Positions 7,921 to 17,349 of a stretch of DNA of 64,000 nucleotides are shown in pieces. Location of the stretch: positions 310,001 to 374,000 of the forward strand of contig JADJNH010000007.1 in the NCBI GenBank assembly GCA_016714365.1, read 5' to 3'. Positions within the stretch are counted from its first letter, which is position 1; each line of letters starts with the position of its first letter. Origin of the DNA: Candidatus Vicinibacter affinis (GTDB lineage Bacteria > Bacteroidota > Bacteroidia > Chitinophagales > Saprospiraceae). The position numbers and the translations under genes were made by a program. Under the pieces are notes generated by a model. The model did no database searches. It saw only the letters and a program-made list of their open reading frames with translations, and was not told the origin of the DNA.

Positions 7921-9045
7921 GTCATCAGATTTTTTTCAATTGAAATTTCTTCAGTTGAAAATAAAAGCTCTTGAACTTTACCTTCGCAATTGATTGGTTT
8001 TCGTTGCTCTATTAAATGTTGCAATACCTCTAATTTGGAATGACTAACTAATAAGCTATTTACATCTTCGCCGTCTGGAGTATTTACTATACTGATCTTA
8101 ATATTAGCAAGCATTTCTTTAATTACAATCGCATATTTATTTACTGCCACCTTTCCGCTTTCGTCTCCATCAAAAAAAGAAAATTACTTCCTCCAGTTCT
8201 TTAAGATTTCTAATCGCTTCCTGATGTTCTTCCGTCAATCCATTCGTCCCATATGCAGCCACAATACTATACTGTTGTGTGATTGCAGCATTTTGTAACA
8301 GAGTGGCAGCATCAATGATCGCTTCTGTAATAATCAGTCCCTTTGTATTTTGATGAGGGTAGTGCGGATATAATCCGCTTCTATCTTTTAAATAATAGTG
8401 TTTACTTTCCTTATCGTTTATTGTACTGCGGAAGTATAATCCTGCAACCTGATTTTGTGAATTCTTCAGTGCAAACACAATGCAATTCTTTGCAAATATC
8501 TGATAGTTGCCTCTCGATGCATCTTCAGTCAATAATCCAACCTTGACTAAACTCTTAATCAATTCTTTGTTATCTCGATTCGTATAATGGAACTGTCCTG
8601 CATTATAGCCTACTTCGATTTGATTCGGATCCAAGTTTCTGCTTTTTAGGTATTCCAGTGCAGGGACGCTGCTGTTTAATCCATTTTTGAAGTAGATAAA
8701 TATCTTTGTTAGCACATCAGTCCGGATAAATTCTTCACTCGGCTTTACTTGTTCATCAACCATTATCAATTGACCATTAATCATTGTTTTGGCCTTTTCT
8801 ATTGCTTCGTGTTTGGTGATAGATTCCTTATACATAATAAAGTCTATCACATCCAGACTCTTCCCATGCGTCCTACAATTACTACTAAAACAATACGCTG
8901 TATTCGTCTTCGTATAGATCTGCATGCTCGGTGTCTTGTCATCATGGAATGGACATCTCATTCTTTGGTTCTTATCTGCCTCCATACCGTAATGGTCTAG
9001 GATTAGACCTATCGAAATCTGGGTCTTTATGTCTTGGATCTCCAT
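7911..9045 (-). pseudogene. CHC2/Toprim primase, frameshifted (copy A)
   Basis: The N-terminal part (8170-9045) has the CHC2 zinc finger: C in RMRCPFHDDKTPSM, then CFSSNCRTHG (about residues 31-60), followed by a linker. The Toprim motif EVIFFFDGDESGK follows, but it is split by one extra A in the run at 8172-8178 (7 here, 6 in copy B). The C-terminal part resumes at 8150. Together they would give about 378 residues. Function: primer synthesis, with the zinc finger recognising DNA and the Toprim acidic residues binding metal. Because copy B is intact at this site, the break may be a sequencing error. Promoter: a TAGTTTTG -7 box at 9122-9115. Confidence 0.8.
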
Positions 9046-9207
9046 TGGAAAAAATATTTTAATTTTCTTTCTTGGTCATTTCTGACCCAAATGTATAAGA
9101 TCTGACTTGATTCACAAAACTATTTATGACTTTTTTTATTCACATTTGAACAGTATCTTTGTAACATCACCATAATATTGGTGTTTTTACGTCATAAATG
9201 ACTAATT
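9046..9207. promoter_or_regulatory. Divergent promoter region primase / XRE (copy A)
   Basis: The minus-strand -7 box TAGTTTTG (9122-9115) serves the primase operon, and the plus-strand -7 box TATCTTTG (9154-9161) serves the XRE gene. Both match the Bacteroidota TAnnTTTG consensus. A dyad CACCA-N6-TGGTG (about 9169-9184) lies just after the XRE transcription start and could be an operator. Identity between element copies stops at about 9163, right after the -7 box. The dyad is absent from copy B. Confidence 0.5.
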
Positions 9208-9549
9208 ATGAGCAGTTTTGGAAAAAAATTAAGGGAATGTAGAGAAGCTAAGGGACTATCACAAAATGATCTGGCCAAGCTTCTAAACACCAATCATTCT
9301 ATCATTGGCAAGTATGAGCGTGATGAAGTCAAACCTTCTATTGATGTCGTCAAGAACCTCGTTGATGAACTCGATACTTCTGTAGGATTCTTACTTGGAG
9401 AAAGTAATGACACCAATCTCCTTAAAGATCCTGCCATGCTCCAACGATTCAATGAGATTAATCAGCTTCCAGACAAAGACAAGGAAACCGTCTTTACCCT
9501 GTTAGACGCTTTCCTCGCTAATAATAAATTAAGGGCTATTCTAAAGTAA
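9208..9549 (+). CDS. XRE-family transcriptional regulator (module 2)
   Basis: A 113-residue protein. The N-terminal helix-turn-helix of Cro/CI type covers about residues 5-60 (LRECREAKGLSQNDLAKLL ... GKYERDEVKPS), and a short helical C-terminal dimerisation segment ends in DKETVFTLLDAFL. Divergent from the primase operon, so it probably represses or times the element's genes and itself. It is followed 7 bp later by a cargo gene and is probably co-transcribed with it. It is close to, but clearly diverged from, the copy at 20003-20344, whereas the adjoining element genes are near-identical. Confidence 0.85.
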   Translation: MSSFGKKLRECREAKGLSQNDLAKLLNTNHSIIGKYERDEVKPSIDVVKNLVDELDTSVGFLLGESNDTNLLKDPAMLQRFNEINQLPDKDKETVFTLLDAFLANNKLRAILK

Positions 9550-9556
9550 ATAATTT

Positions 9557-9892
9557 ATGGATCATCCAATCGCAGTTTCTTATCATGATGTCCTCTTAAG
9601 AAATGGTTTCATTGAAGAACTTCAACCTAATGAAATTTCCAATAATCGGCCATTCAGTATTTACATACGCAAAGCAAATAATGATGAAGGAGTTGATGCT
9701 GTCGAAGTGGAAGCATATTTGTCCTTTTGGAGATTAAGATATAATGGAAAATCTATTAAACTTGATGCTCTAGTACTATCTAAACACATTCACGATTCTG
9801 ACCAAGAGAGGAATGATGATGTCAATCATCACTCCTTAATTAACCTCCAAAAGGCTTTTGATGATTTGAGTATTGATTTATTACTTACTTAA
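9557..9892 (+). CDS. Hypothetical protein, cargo position behind XRE
   Basis: A 111-residue, soluble, acidic protein. I do not recognise the family. It starts 7 bp after the XRE stop and so is probably in one operon with it. It converges with the immunity gene at 9916-10404. The equivalent slot in the other modules holds unrelated genes (1368-1757 and 20353-20770), so this looks like exchangeable cargo. A defence or regulatory partner role is possible but nothing in the sequence shows it. Confidence 0.6.
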   Translation: MDHPIAVSYHDVLLRNGFIEELQPNEISNNRPFSIYIRKANNDEGVDAVEVEAYLSFWRLRYNGKSIKLDALVLSKHIHDSDQERNDDVNHHSLINLQKAFDDLSIDLLLT

Positions 9893-9915
9893 ATTTCCAA
9901 AATCTTTTGTGTTAT

Positions 9916-10404
9916 TTACTGCTTGTTAGTTACGAATCGAACAACTGGGGTATCACATCTGGGAAAAATAAAATCATTTCTATAGGAAATAAAATTACCC
10001 AAAGAATCAATTATCATTAAGTCATCATTATTGCAAATCCCAGCATTTTTCGGCCAAGCTTTTTCATCTTTGGCAGATGTAATAAAGTATTTCTCCACTC
10101 CAGTAAAAAAATATATAGTATTACACCCTATTTTTGTCTTAGGTACTATTTTCGAAAAAATTAATCTTTTGTTTCTTGTATTGTTAAAATTGAATATTGC
10201 AAATCCATTATAGGTATTATAATAATCAACCATTACACTACAATGACAATCCAAATTGCTTCTTTTAATGTATAATACAATTTCTTTCTTTAATTCAGTA
10301 TTTATCTCATAATATTCAGAATTTGAATCGTCTAGCTTGTTAGAATTACACCCAAATAAAATCCATAATCCAAAAGTTATAAATAATATTGTTTCAATTT
10401 TCAT
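9916..10404 (-). CDS. Putative immunity lipoprotein for RHS tip 3
   Basis: A 162-residue protein. It has a lipoprotein signal: a hydrophobic segment TILFITFGLWILFGC with the lipobox Cys at about residue 19, followed by a polar NSNKLDDSNS linker. The start overlaps the stop of tip 3 as ATGA, which indicates translational coupling. Known of polymorphic toxins: a coupled downstream gene is normally the cognate immunity. Inference: protection outside the cytoplasm, consistent with a JAMM-like tip acting on wall or envelope substrates. The fold is not recognised. Confidence 0.62.
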   Translation of the reverse strand: MKIETILFITFGLWILFGCNSNKLDDSNSEYYEINTELKKEIVLYIKRSNLDCHCSVMVDYYNTYNGFAIFNFNNTRNKRLIFSKIVPKTKIGCNTIYFFTGVEKYFITSAKDEKAWPKNAGICNNDDLMIIDSLGNFISYRNDFIFPRCDTPVVRFVTNKQ

Positions 10405-11108
10405 CTTTTAGGAAATTTTTTGAAATTATCAATTGTTATTCCAGTGTTTTGTGCTCTATCATTTCCATTTCCATCTATATAATATTTATAAATTTTTCGA
10501 TTACCGAGTCCAATTGTAAAGCCTAGTTTACTAGGATAATGATCCCTGAGAGTTTTCATATCATCCCCAGATGGAGCATTACCAGAGTTAGGATAGTAGT
10601 TATCTCTTGGGTGGGTGTGTACAGTAGCATCAAATTTTTGGTCTAGTCTAGTTATTGGATCTTTGAATTCACCATCACCAATTTTATAACCTGCCTTCCA
10701 TGGTCGTGAATCACCTCCATCGTTAACCTTGTCAGGAGTTACTAATACTTTGTCGCTTGAAATAAATCCAAATTGTTCCTTACCTGTGTTTTCAGTAATT
10801 GAAGTCATGTGGCGAACTGCATCTTGTTGCGAACCAAACAATACACTACCATCTTTCCTATAATTATTCGTCCCTCTACCATCACTTGTTTTTTCAGAAT
10901 GAGTTGCACCAAGATATCGTTGACCATCTTTCAAAAAGTCTTTTTGGTTATCCTTTGTCAGCTTCTCATCGAACCTCCTATTACAATTCTCATCTTCATA
11001 CCAATCTCTTCCATCAGGATCAATAAATCTTATAGGGTTATTAGCTGTATAGGCAAAAGGATTATAGTCAGGATGTTTCTCTGTCATTGGATCGACCCCA
11101 TACCACAT
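10401..11108 (-). CDS. Orphan RHS C-terminal tip 3, JAMM/MPN-like toxin domain
   Basis: A 235-residue ORF starting at MWYGVDPMTE, with the last RHS core motif NNPIRFIDPDG (about 24-34) and then a tip. The tip contains HTHPRDNYYPNSGNAPSGDD (about residues 162-181), matching the JAMM metallo-isopeptidase pattern HxH...SxxD. A candidate catalytic Glu lies upstream near GKEQFGF. JAB/JAMM domains occur as toxin tips in polymorphic toxin systems. As with tip 4, the RHS core is missing and the sequence directly 5' is the end of element copy B. Expression and secretion would need reconnection to a full RHS core, so it is probably a stored or displaced tip. Confidence 0.7.
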   Translation of the reverse strand: MWYGVDPMTEKHPDYNPFAYTANNPIRFIDPDGRDWYEDENCNRRFDEKLTKDNQKDFLKDGQRYLGATHSEKTSDGRGTNNYRKDGSVLFGSQQDAVRHMTSITENTGKEQFGFISSDKVLVTPDKVNDGGDSRPWKAGYKIGDGEFKDPITRLDQKFDATVHTHPRDNYYPNSGNAPSGDDMKTLRDHYPSKLGFTIGLGNRKIYKYYIDGNGNDRAQNTGITIDNFKKFPKR

Positions 11109-11222
11109 CTGTACACTTTTTTTCTAACCTCTAGGATGTCTTTACATCCCTTCTACAAATATATGACCTTTTTTCTTTCAATTGAACTATTAATTGAAGT
11201 TGATTAGTTGAGATACTTTCCG

Positions 11223-11247
11223 GGTTCGATTCCTTCCCCGATTACCA
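11223..11247 (+). other. tRNA 3'-end-like segment (copy B)
   Basis: An exact second copy of the 25-nt segment at 3136-3160: T-loop, 3' T-stem, seven acceptor-strand nucleotides, discriminator A and CCA in tRNA spacing, with no tRNA body upstream. A possible attachment sequence of the element. Confidence 0.4.
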
Positions 11248-11383
11248 AAGTATATAGTAAAGAATCAGTAGGGATTTCGCAATTACTTTTGATTTTTCAA
11301 TTCCTGACGGCCTTTTCAATTGAAAAAAAAGTTTAGCTCTTTTTATTGTGGTTCTACGTTTTTTTTGAGAAGGATACATTTCA

Positions 11384-11566
11384 AGCTTAATGATCTCTTA
11401 AGCAATCTAAAGCGGCGCGAGGTCTTGCTTTGTCAAGGTTTTCGGAAGAAAAATTTTAGTGTGTTGATTTTGTGTGTGAGCAAAAATTTTCTTCCAAAAC
11501 CCGAAGGGCTTGACCTTTACAAAGCTGTGGGTTGGCAGCTAGCTTTGCTCAAGAGATCATTAAGCT
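11384..11566. repeat. Long imperfect inverted repeat (copy B)
   Basis: Identical in layout to 3298-3480. The 16-bp perfect outer arms are at 11384-11399 and 11551-11566, with the same partly paired interior. No coding frame is supported. Confidence 0.6.
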
Positions 11567-11614
11567 ATTTGAGGTTTTAACTACTCTTTGATATTTATGT
11601 ACTGCATTTTATTA

Positions 11615-12030
11615 TGGGTACGGCGGCTGGACTGGCGGTGCCGCAGGGCGAACAGGAAGCTTAAGAATGTAGCCTCAGCATTGCATGGATCTTGTGCGAT
11701 GGACAGTGCTGAGACTACAGGCGGCTTCCGTGCGGATCGTCAATACAATGCCTTTAAAACTATAAAATCTTATTATATTGACGATACGAGCCCAGCGGCC
11801 AGCAGGCCGCCCGAAACGATTCAGGCTGCGATGGATCTTGTACTCTATGAAGAATTGAATAGTGTACAAGAGACAGGAAAGCAGCCGTGTGGCGGTGCTC
11901 AGTCTGACTGCATATAGCGTGACAAAGACGCTCCTGTAATCAGGAGTGTCTGTTACTCGACGCAAGGAGAGTATGGCGCGATATATGCCGAAGACTGTCC
12001 CACCGCCACGCCGCTTAACCTGCTTTTTAA
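11615..12030 (+). ncRNA. Candidate structured non-coding RNA (copy B)
   Basis: The second copy of the multi-stem region at 3530-3945, with all stems kept, including the long-range GTGGCGGTG/CACCGCCAC pair ending at 12009. One T is missing compared with copy A, in a single-stranded position near 11728. Two copies this similar give no covariation, so pairing support rests on the stems themselves and the G-U bias to the plus strand. Confidence 0.45.
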
Positions 12031-12085
12031 TCGTGGTTCTTCTTTTTGCAGACAGTTCTGCTTCTTTGCGAAGACGAGATGTTTT

Positions 12086-12613
12086 TTATACGTCATCTGG
12101 TTTAAAGCCGATTTGTTTTCTTGGTGGATTCGGTTGTTCTAGTAGCTCATTTAATGCAGTAAATATAATTTGAATATCACCACTGTTATTTACAACTTGC
12201 TTTTCTAATTGCTCTAATTTTAATAGGATATCCTTGTGAGTCAGAACCATTTCTCTTAATCTTGTAAAAACTCTTACGATTTGTATGTTTACTTCAATAG
12301 CTCGTTCACTGTTGAGGACACTTGCAAGCATTACAACACCGTATTCTGTAAATGCATAAGGTAAATTTGGAGAATATTTTAAATTATTGAGGTGGTCGCA
12401 ATTTGCGACTACCTCTGATTTCTCAATACCTGTTAATTGAAACATAAAATCTTCAGGGAAGCGTGTATGATTTCTCTTTACTTGTTCATTCAACCTCTTT
12501 GTTGTTACTCCATATAATTCTGCAATGTCTTTATCGATCATTACTTTTTTCCCTCTTATCAGTAAGATCTTACTTTCAACTATTCTATCTGGAATGCTTG
12601 GTTTTTTTGTCAT
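12086..12613 (-). CDS. ORF6N-domain DNA-binding protein (copy B, intact)
   Basis: A 175-residue protein with the ORF6N domain over about residues 10-100 (ESKILLIRGKKVMIDKDIA, LYGVTTKRLNEQVKRN, YAFTEYGVVMLASVLNS), then a helical, coiled-coil-like tail. ORF6N proteins are found on Bacteroidota mobile elements and phages and are thought to bind DNA. Here it is the last gene of the element before the non-coding end, 66 bp after recombinase 2. Inference: an accessory or regulatory factor for recombination. The ATG at 12613 gives the full conserved N-terminus. Confidence 0.8.
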   Translation of the reverse strand: MTKKPSIPDRIVESKILLIRGKKVMIDKDIAELYGVTTKRLNEQVKRNHTRFPEDFMFQLTGIEKSEVVANCDHLNNLKYSPNLPYAFTEYGVVMLASVLNSERAIEVNIQIVRVFTRLREMVLTHKDILLKLEQLEKQVVNNSGDIQIIFTALNELLEQPNPPRKQIGFKPDDV

Positions 12614-12679
12614 ATTATTTTCAATTTACAAAGATAATGGTTTGATATTATATTTTTGCCTATTGTAACACCTTCCCGC

Positions 12680-13522
12680 CTATTGAAGGGGATGTATTTT
12701 GCTAATACTAACTTTCAATTCCTCTAATCCACTTTGCTTATATTCTTCCGTACTGCCACTTCGCTTATGTCCTGCAAATACCTGAACTACTCGGATATCA
12801 TTATTCTGTTTCAGATAATTGGCGATAACGCTTTGACGTATTTTTATGGGAAGTAGTTTTTCTCTTTTATTTTTTTTGTAATTGATGATGCGATTGATTT
12901 GTCCTGGTGATGATGCTTGTCCTTTTTTATTTTCGAATAAATATATTTGTTCCTGATGTTCTCTGATATAATCACTGATCAACAATATTTGATTTGCTTT
13001 TAAAGCCAATGTCCTTGCATTATTCTTTTTGCTTCCGCCTATATGTACATTGGCTTCTATGAGATTTATATCGGTGATTTTTAGATTCACCAGTTCCCTC
13101 ACCGTTAATGCCTGATAGATTAATAATCCAATGATGATCTCATCTCTGGTTTGATTCTTTTTATCATTGGATCGATGTTCTTTTAATAAGTTTTCTAATT
13201 GTTCTGTAGTGTATAAATTCTCTATCTCTATGCTTCGGTTGATTTGATCTCGTAGATATAACTTCTCACATGGATGATCTTTTCTGACTTCCATTTCTAC
13301 TAAGTACCGATAGTATATTTTTATAGCAAAAAGGTGATTTCGCAAACTCTTTGGATGAAGATTACTCTTTCTTAGATAACTCACATATCCCATTATGTCA
13401 TGATAGTTCGCTCTTTGAGCTTTACTTTGCATATACGCCCTATATTTATTAATCATATTCTCATAGCCTTTTGTTGATGATGCGCTGTAATGTTCATTTA
13501 AATATTCTAGTATTTTTATCAT
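12680..13522 (-). CDS. Tyrosine recombinase 2 (copy B, intact)
   Basis: A 280-residue protein from the ATG at 13522 (MIKILEYLNEHY), the start that overlaps recombinase 1 in copy A; the longer open frame upstream is probably not used. The core-binding domain covers about 1-95. Catalytic residues: Arg in ALTVRELVNL, then KIRQS (Arg kept; the usual HxxR His is replaced by Lys), AGHKRSG and EEYKQ (Tyr). The His change suggests a divergent or partner-dependent enzyme, as seen in some recombinase pairs. Probably acts with recombinase 1 on the element ends. Confidence 0.85.
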   Translation of the reverse strand: MIKILEYLNEHYSASSTKGYENMINKYRAYMQSKAQRANYHDIMGYVSYLRKSNLHPKSLRNHLFAIKIYYRYLVEMEVRKDHPCEKLYLRDQINRSIEIENLYTTEQLENLLKEHRSNDKKNQTRDEIIIGLLIYQALTVRELVNLKITDINLIEANVHIGGSKKNNARTLALKANQILLISDYIREHQEQIYLFENKKGQASSPGQINRIINYKKNKREKLLPIKIRQSVIANYLKQNNDIRVVQVFAGHKRSGSTEEYKQSGLEELKVSISKIHPLQ

Positions 13523-13532
13523 ATATCGTCGA

Positions 13533-14435
13533 TCATTTTTTGATTTGCCTTTGTTGGATATGCGTATATATTTCTGTAGTCTCCATCTGATCATGTCCTA
13601 AAAACTGTCTCACTTGTTGTAATGGCATTCCTCCTTCTAATAAATGACTTGCTATGCTGTGCCTAAGATTGTGTATGCTGATTGTTTTGTTTTTAATTCG
13701 CTCATTTGCTGTTCTGTGGATGATCATTTTTAGAATCCTATTATAGGTGTCTTTTTGCATTCTTCTACCTCTCTGATTGAGTATAAAACTTTGACTCTCT
13801 TTCGTGTTCTCATAGATTCTAACTTCATTTAAATAATCATCGAGATCCTTGATAACTCCTGGCGATAATGGCATTACTCTGCGTTTATTATTCTTACCTC
13901 TAGGTACTATTAGAACACCCTCTTTGATCTTGATGTCATCCATATTACATTGTACCATTTCGGATACTCTTAGTCCACACCCATAAGCTAAACTTAATAT
14001 CGCCCGCTCTAATAAACTTTCGGTATGGGTATATAATTCTATAATTTCCGACTGACTCAATATCGCTCGATCTGTCTTATGTTTGGGATAGGGTATTTTA
14101 ATGGTGCTTACTGGATTTATTTCTATCTCTCCATATTGAAGCCGCATATTAAAATAGGATTCTACAACACTCATGTATTCATGAATGGTTTTTGGATTAA
14201 GTATAGATCCATTTCGCTTATTGGGCCTATTACATATGTAGTTGTAATATGTCCTTATGTTTTCCTCTGTGATTTCTTCAACTTGTTCTATCCCTCGTAT
14301 CTGTTGTTGTTCGAAGAATTCTGCCAATTGATTGCATTTGATTCTTACACCATGTGCATTATATCCCAGAGTATTCAGATGATTTTTGTATTTTTCTATC
14401 TGTTCTTGATAATATTTTACCTTAAGCCAATTCAT
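13533..14435 (-). CDS. Tyrosine recombinase 1, XerC/D-like (copy B)
   Basis: A 300-residue protein identical to 5318-6235 up to QRQIKK. It then stops early because the T run at about 13535-13540 has six Ts instead of seven, removing only the terminal MIDDI. The catalytic R, K, HxxR, GH and Y (TEIYTH) are all present, so activity may survive. The shift also separates this gene from recombinase 2, so the ATGA coupling seen in copy A is lost. The single-base homopolymer change may be a sequencing error. Confidence 0.85.
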   Translation of the reverse strand: MNWLKVKYYQEQIEKYKNHLNTLGYNAHGVRIKCNQLAEFFEQQQIRGIEQVEEITEENIRTYYNYICNRPNKRNGSILNPKTIHEYMSVVESYFNMRLQYGEIEINPVSTIKIPYPKHKTDRAILSQSEIIELYTHTESLLERAILSLAYGCGLRVSEMVQCNMDDIKIKEGVLIVPRGKNNKRRVMPLSPGVIKDLDDYLNEVRIYENTKESQSFILNQRGRRMQKDTYNRILKMIIHRTANERIKNKTISIHNLRHSIASHLLEGGMPLQQVRQFLGHDQMETTEIYTHIQQRQIKK

Positions 14436-14463
14436 ATTTTTTTATACCCCCTTGTTCCTTTTT

Positions 14464-14566
14464 GCGAACACCGAACACCAGCCCTTTTTGACATAAAACG
14501 CCCTGTTTATCGATACCCTGGTGTTCGGTCTGGCGTTCGGTCGATACCGAACACCAGAGGGTGTTC
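14464..14566. promoter_or_regulatory. ACCGAACACCAG inverted-repeat cluster (copy B)
   Basis: The same arrangement as 6265-6368. The perfect 12-bp inverted repeat is at 14518-14529 and 14546-14557, with a direct copy upstream. It lies between the ATPase and recombinase 1 genes. Probably a recombinase or regulator binding region. Confidence 0.6.
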
Positions 14567-14573
14567 TCTATAT

Positions 14574-16118
14574 TTAAAGATTTTGTAATTGTGTATTAAG
14601 ACTGTCTTTGATCCTCGTCCTTATGCCTTGCATATTGTCCCAGTACGCTATCTGATACGTAAATCCTCGATTGGCAAAGCCTCTTTGTTTCAAATATTCC
14701 AGTTGCACCAATTTATTGATATAAAAATGTTGCTGTGTCTTCTTGATACCTGTGGCATTCATGATTTCGAATCTGTTAAACTCATAACTTATTTCTCCAT
14801 TGACAGAGCCCTTGTTTTTCTCCTTTACAAAAGATTTGAGCTTTTCAAAAAACTGTCTCAAGCTTCCATCCAGTTCATCTACTTTAAGAATTATACTTTC
14901 GAATAATATTTCACAGGCTATTTGCAAATCTTCTTTCTCTGTGATCAATCTTCCTTGGTTGTCTTGTTTGCGTTGATATTGATTGATGATCGTTATTTGC
15001 TTGACAATACTCTGATACATTTCATTGAGTCGTCTGATCTTATGGGCATCATCTGGAAGATGGATTTTGTTTGCGTAGGGATTGATAATTTTGTAGGGCT
15101 TTAATAATCGTATGCAGTTTTGTAAGAATAAATTTGTTTTTTCTTCTTCGCGCTCGTTGATTTGTCCGGCATATTTTTGGTTTTGATAGTTGATGATTCT
15201 CTGTGTTTGTTCTCGGCTCTCGTCAACGGCGATTACAAAGCTCCTGCTAATATTATCTTCGTAATAATCACCTCGTGTCGTGCAGGCTATACTCGCTATA
15301 GGTCCTCTTACCGTTCGTTCTGTACTGCGGATATTTCCATCATCAAATTTCTGACTCGTACTGCTGATTAATATATCATTGCTCATCAGTTCTCTTAATG
15401 CTAGTAACGCTTCTTCTTTCAATCCGTCGATATCTTCGAAGCATAAGAATCTATTCACCAAATCATATTCTCCATAATTATAAAAGCTGCTTTCTGTCAC
15501 TCGTGTGAATCGCTTCACATCTTCTTGTGGAATAAGATTTCCTATGATTTTTAATAGTCTGGTTTTGCCGCTTCCGGAGCTTCCTTGAATTAAAGCATGC
15601 AACGTCTCTTTCATCTTATAACTCGTAGCAATTACAAACAATAATATTCGGGTGTTCTCTTCACCAATTACACCGCATTGACCTATAAGTTTGTTGATGT
15701 TTGTTAAACAATTTGTTTGCTTTAGGAATTCGATACAGGCTTTAGTATTAATCTCATTGACCTGTGTTTTTATTCTTTCTGTACCATTCTTTGGTGTCGT
15801 TGTATTTCTATAATGTTCTAGTAATTTAGTGAGTATCATAAGGTCTCTTTGAATCTTCTCTTTTGTCACATGCAATACCTCCGCAGCAGCTTCTGCCGTG
15901 GTTTGGATTTGTTTGTATTCATATAGATCTAACTTTGATCTGTAGTCGATTCCTTCTTTAATATTTATAATTTGTAAGCTTATTTTTAGGCTATCGAGTA
16001 GTGGTTTGATACTGCCTTTGATCTCATATCGCATTCCTACTGATTCATAGCTTATATTGTTTGGGTTCTCGGTATTTAGATTTTCACTTTTGGCATAGTC
16101 ATCAGTCGTCAGTCGCAA
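14574..16118 (-). CDS. AAA+ ATPase with C-terminal winged-helix-like domain (copy B)
   Basis: A 514-residue protein with the same sequence as the product of 6376-7920: Walker A GSSGSGKT, Walker B FLCFEDIDG and a C-terminal winged-helix-like segment. It overlaps the end of the primase gene by 10 bp. This gene shows no indel between the two copies although most neighbours do. Inference: a helicase-like or replication-initiation ATPase of the element. Confidence 0.75.
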   Translation of the reverse strand: MRLTTDDYAKSENLNTENPNNISYESVGMRYEIKGSIKPLLDSLKISLQIINIKEGIDYRSKLDLYEYKQIQTTAEAAAEVLHVTKEKIQRDLMILTKLLEHYRNTTTPKNGTERIKTQVNEINTKACIEFLKQTNCLTNINKLIGQCGVIGEENTRILLFVIATSYKMKETLHALIQGSSGSGKTRLLKIIGNLIPQEDVKRFTRVTESSFYNYGEYDLVNRFLCFEDIDGLKEEALLALRELMSNDILISSTSQKFDDGNIRSTERTVRGPIASIACTTRGDYYEDNISRSFVIAVDESREQTQRIINYQNQKYAGQINEREEEKTNLFLQNCIRLLKPYKIINPYANKIHLPDDAHKIRRLNEMYQSIVKQITIINQYQRKQDNQGRLITEKEDLQIACEILFESIILKVDELDGSLRQFFEKLKSFVKEKNKGSVNGEISYEFNRFEIMNATGIKKTQQHFYINKLVQLEYLKQRGFANRGFTYQIAYWDNMQGIRTRIKDSLNTQLQNL

Positions 16119-17164
16119 GTCATCAGATTTTTTTCAATTGAAATTTCTTCAGTTGAAAATAAAAGCTCTTGAACTTTACCTTCGCAATTGATTGGTTTTC
16201 GTTGCTCTATTAAATGTTGCAATACCTCTAATTTGGAATGACTAACTAATAAGCTATTTACATCTTCGCCGTCTGGAGTATTTACTATACTGATCTTAAT
16301 ATTAGCAAGCATTTCTTTAATTACAATCGCATATTTATTTACTGCCACCTTTCCGCTTTCGTCTCCATCAAAAAAGAAAATTACTTCCTCCAGTTCTTTA
16401 AGATTTCTAATCGCTTCCTGATGTTCTTCCGTCAATCCATTCGTCCCATATGCAGCCACAATACTATACTGTTGTGTGATTGCAGCATTTTGTAACAGAG
16501 TGGCAGCATCAATGATCGCTTCTGTAATAATCAGTCCCTTTGTATTTTGATGAGGGTAGTGCGGATATAATCCGCTTCTATCTTTAAATAATAGTGTTTA
16601 CTTTCCTTATCGTTTATTGTACTGCGGAAGTATAATCCTGCAACCTGATTTTGTGAATTCTTCAGTGCAAACACAATGCAATTCTTTGCAAATATCTGAT
16701 AGTTGCCTCTCGATGCATCTTCAGTCAATAATCCAACCTTGACTAAACTCTTAATCAATTCTTTGTTATCTCGATTCGTATAATGGAACTGTCCTGCATT
16801 ATAGCCTACTTCGATTTGATTCGGATCCAAGTTTCTGCTTTTTAGGTATTCCAGTGCAGGGACGCTGCTGTTTAATCCATTTTTGAAGTAGATAAATATC
16901 TTTGTTAGCACATCAGTCCGGATAAATTCTTCACTCGGCTTTACTTGTTCATCAACCATTATCAATTGACCATTAATCATTGTTTTGGCCTTTTCTATTG
17001 CTTCGTGTTTGGTGATAGATTCCTTATACATAATAAAGTCTATCACATCCAGACTCTTCCCATGCGTCCTACAATTACTACTAAAACAATACGCTGTATT
17101 CGTCTTCGTATAGATCTGCATGCTCGGTGTCTTGTCATCATGGAATGGACATCTCATTCTTTGG
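16109..17164 (-). pseudogene. CHC2/Toprim primase, split by IS21 element (copy B, main part)
   Basis: This part carries most of the primase: the zinc-finger residues (RMRCPFHDDKT, CFSSNCRTHG), the linker and an unbroken Toprim motif (VIFFFDGDESGK). The first roughly 26 codons are cut off by the IS at 17165. A missing T near 16585 (three instead of four) also shifts the frame between the linker and the Toprim half. Joined with 19764-19840 it would give the same product as copy A. It is inactive as it stands because of the IS. Confidence 0.8.
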
Positions 17165-17169
17165 TGTAT

Positions 17170-17289
17170 AATCCGGAGCAAAGTGACCCACTAAATCCGG
17201 AGCAAGGTGACCCACCAAATCCGGAGTAAAGTGACCCACTAAATCCGGAGCAAAGTGACCCACTAAATCCGGAGCAAAGTGACCCACCC
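17170..17289 (+). repeat. Five tandem 24-bp repeats at IS21 left end
   Basis: The unit AATCCGGAGCAAAGTGACCC plus four bases occurs five times at an exact 24-bp period (ATCCGG at 17171, 17195, 17219, 17243, 17267). The right end has two related copies in inverse orientation (about 19708-19754). IS21 ends normally carry multiple transposase-binding sites; five at one end is more than I would expect. Confidence 0.85.
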
Positions 17290-17349
17290 TAAGGTCTTAT
17301 AGGAATTGATGTATATAATGTGGTATTTGGTTTATTAAAGCCAAATATC

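Larger units (their letters stand above)
3022..9163 (-). mobile_element. Mobile element copy A (about 6.1 kb)
   Basis: The segment is nearly identical to 11109-19958 once the IS21 element there is removed. Identity begins at the RHS codons for MWYGVDP and ends at about 9163 in the promoter of the XRE gene. In minus-strand order it holds a CHC2/Toprim primase, an AAA+ ATPase, an inverted-repeat region, two tyrosine recombinases, an ORF6N protein and a non-coding end. The recombinases and primase show it is mobile and probably replicates or circularises. The functional unit may be larger and include the XRE gene, its cargo, and the tip and immunity pair up to 11108, giving an 8.1 kb repeat unit. 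I do not recognise it as a named element. Confidence 0.75.
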
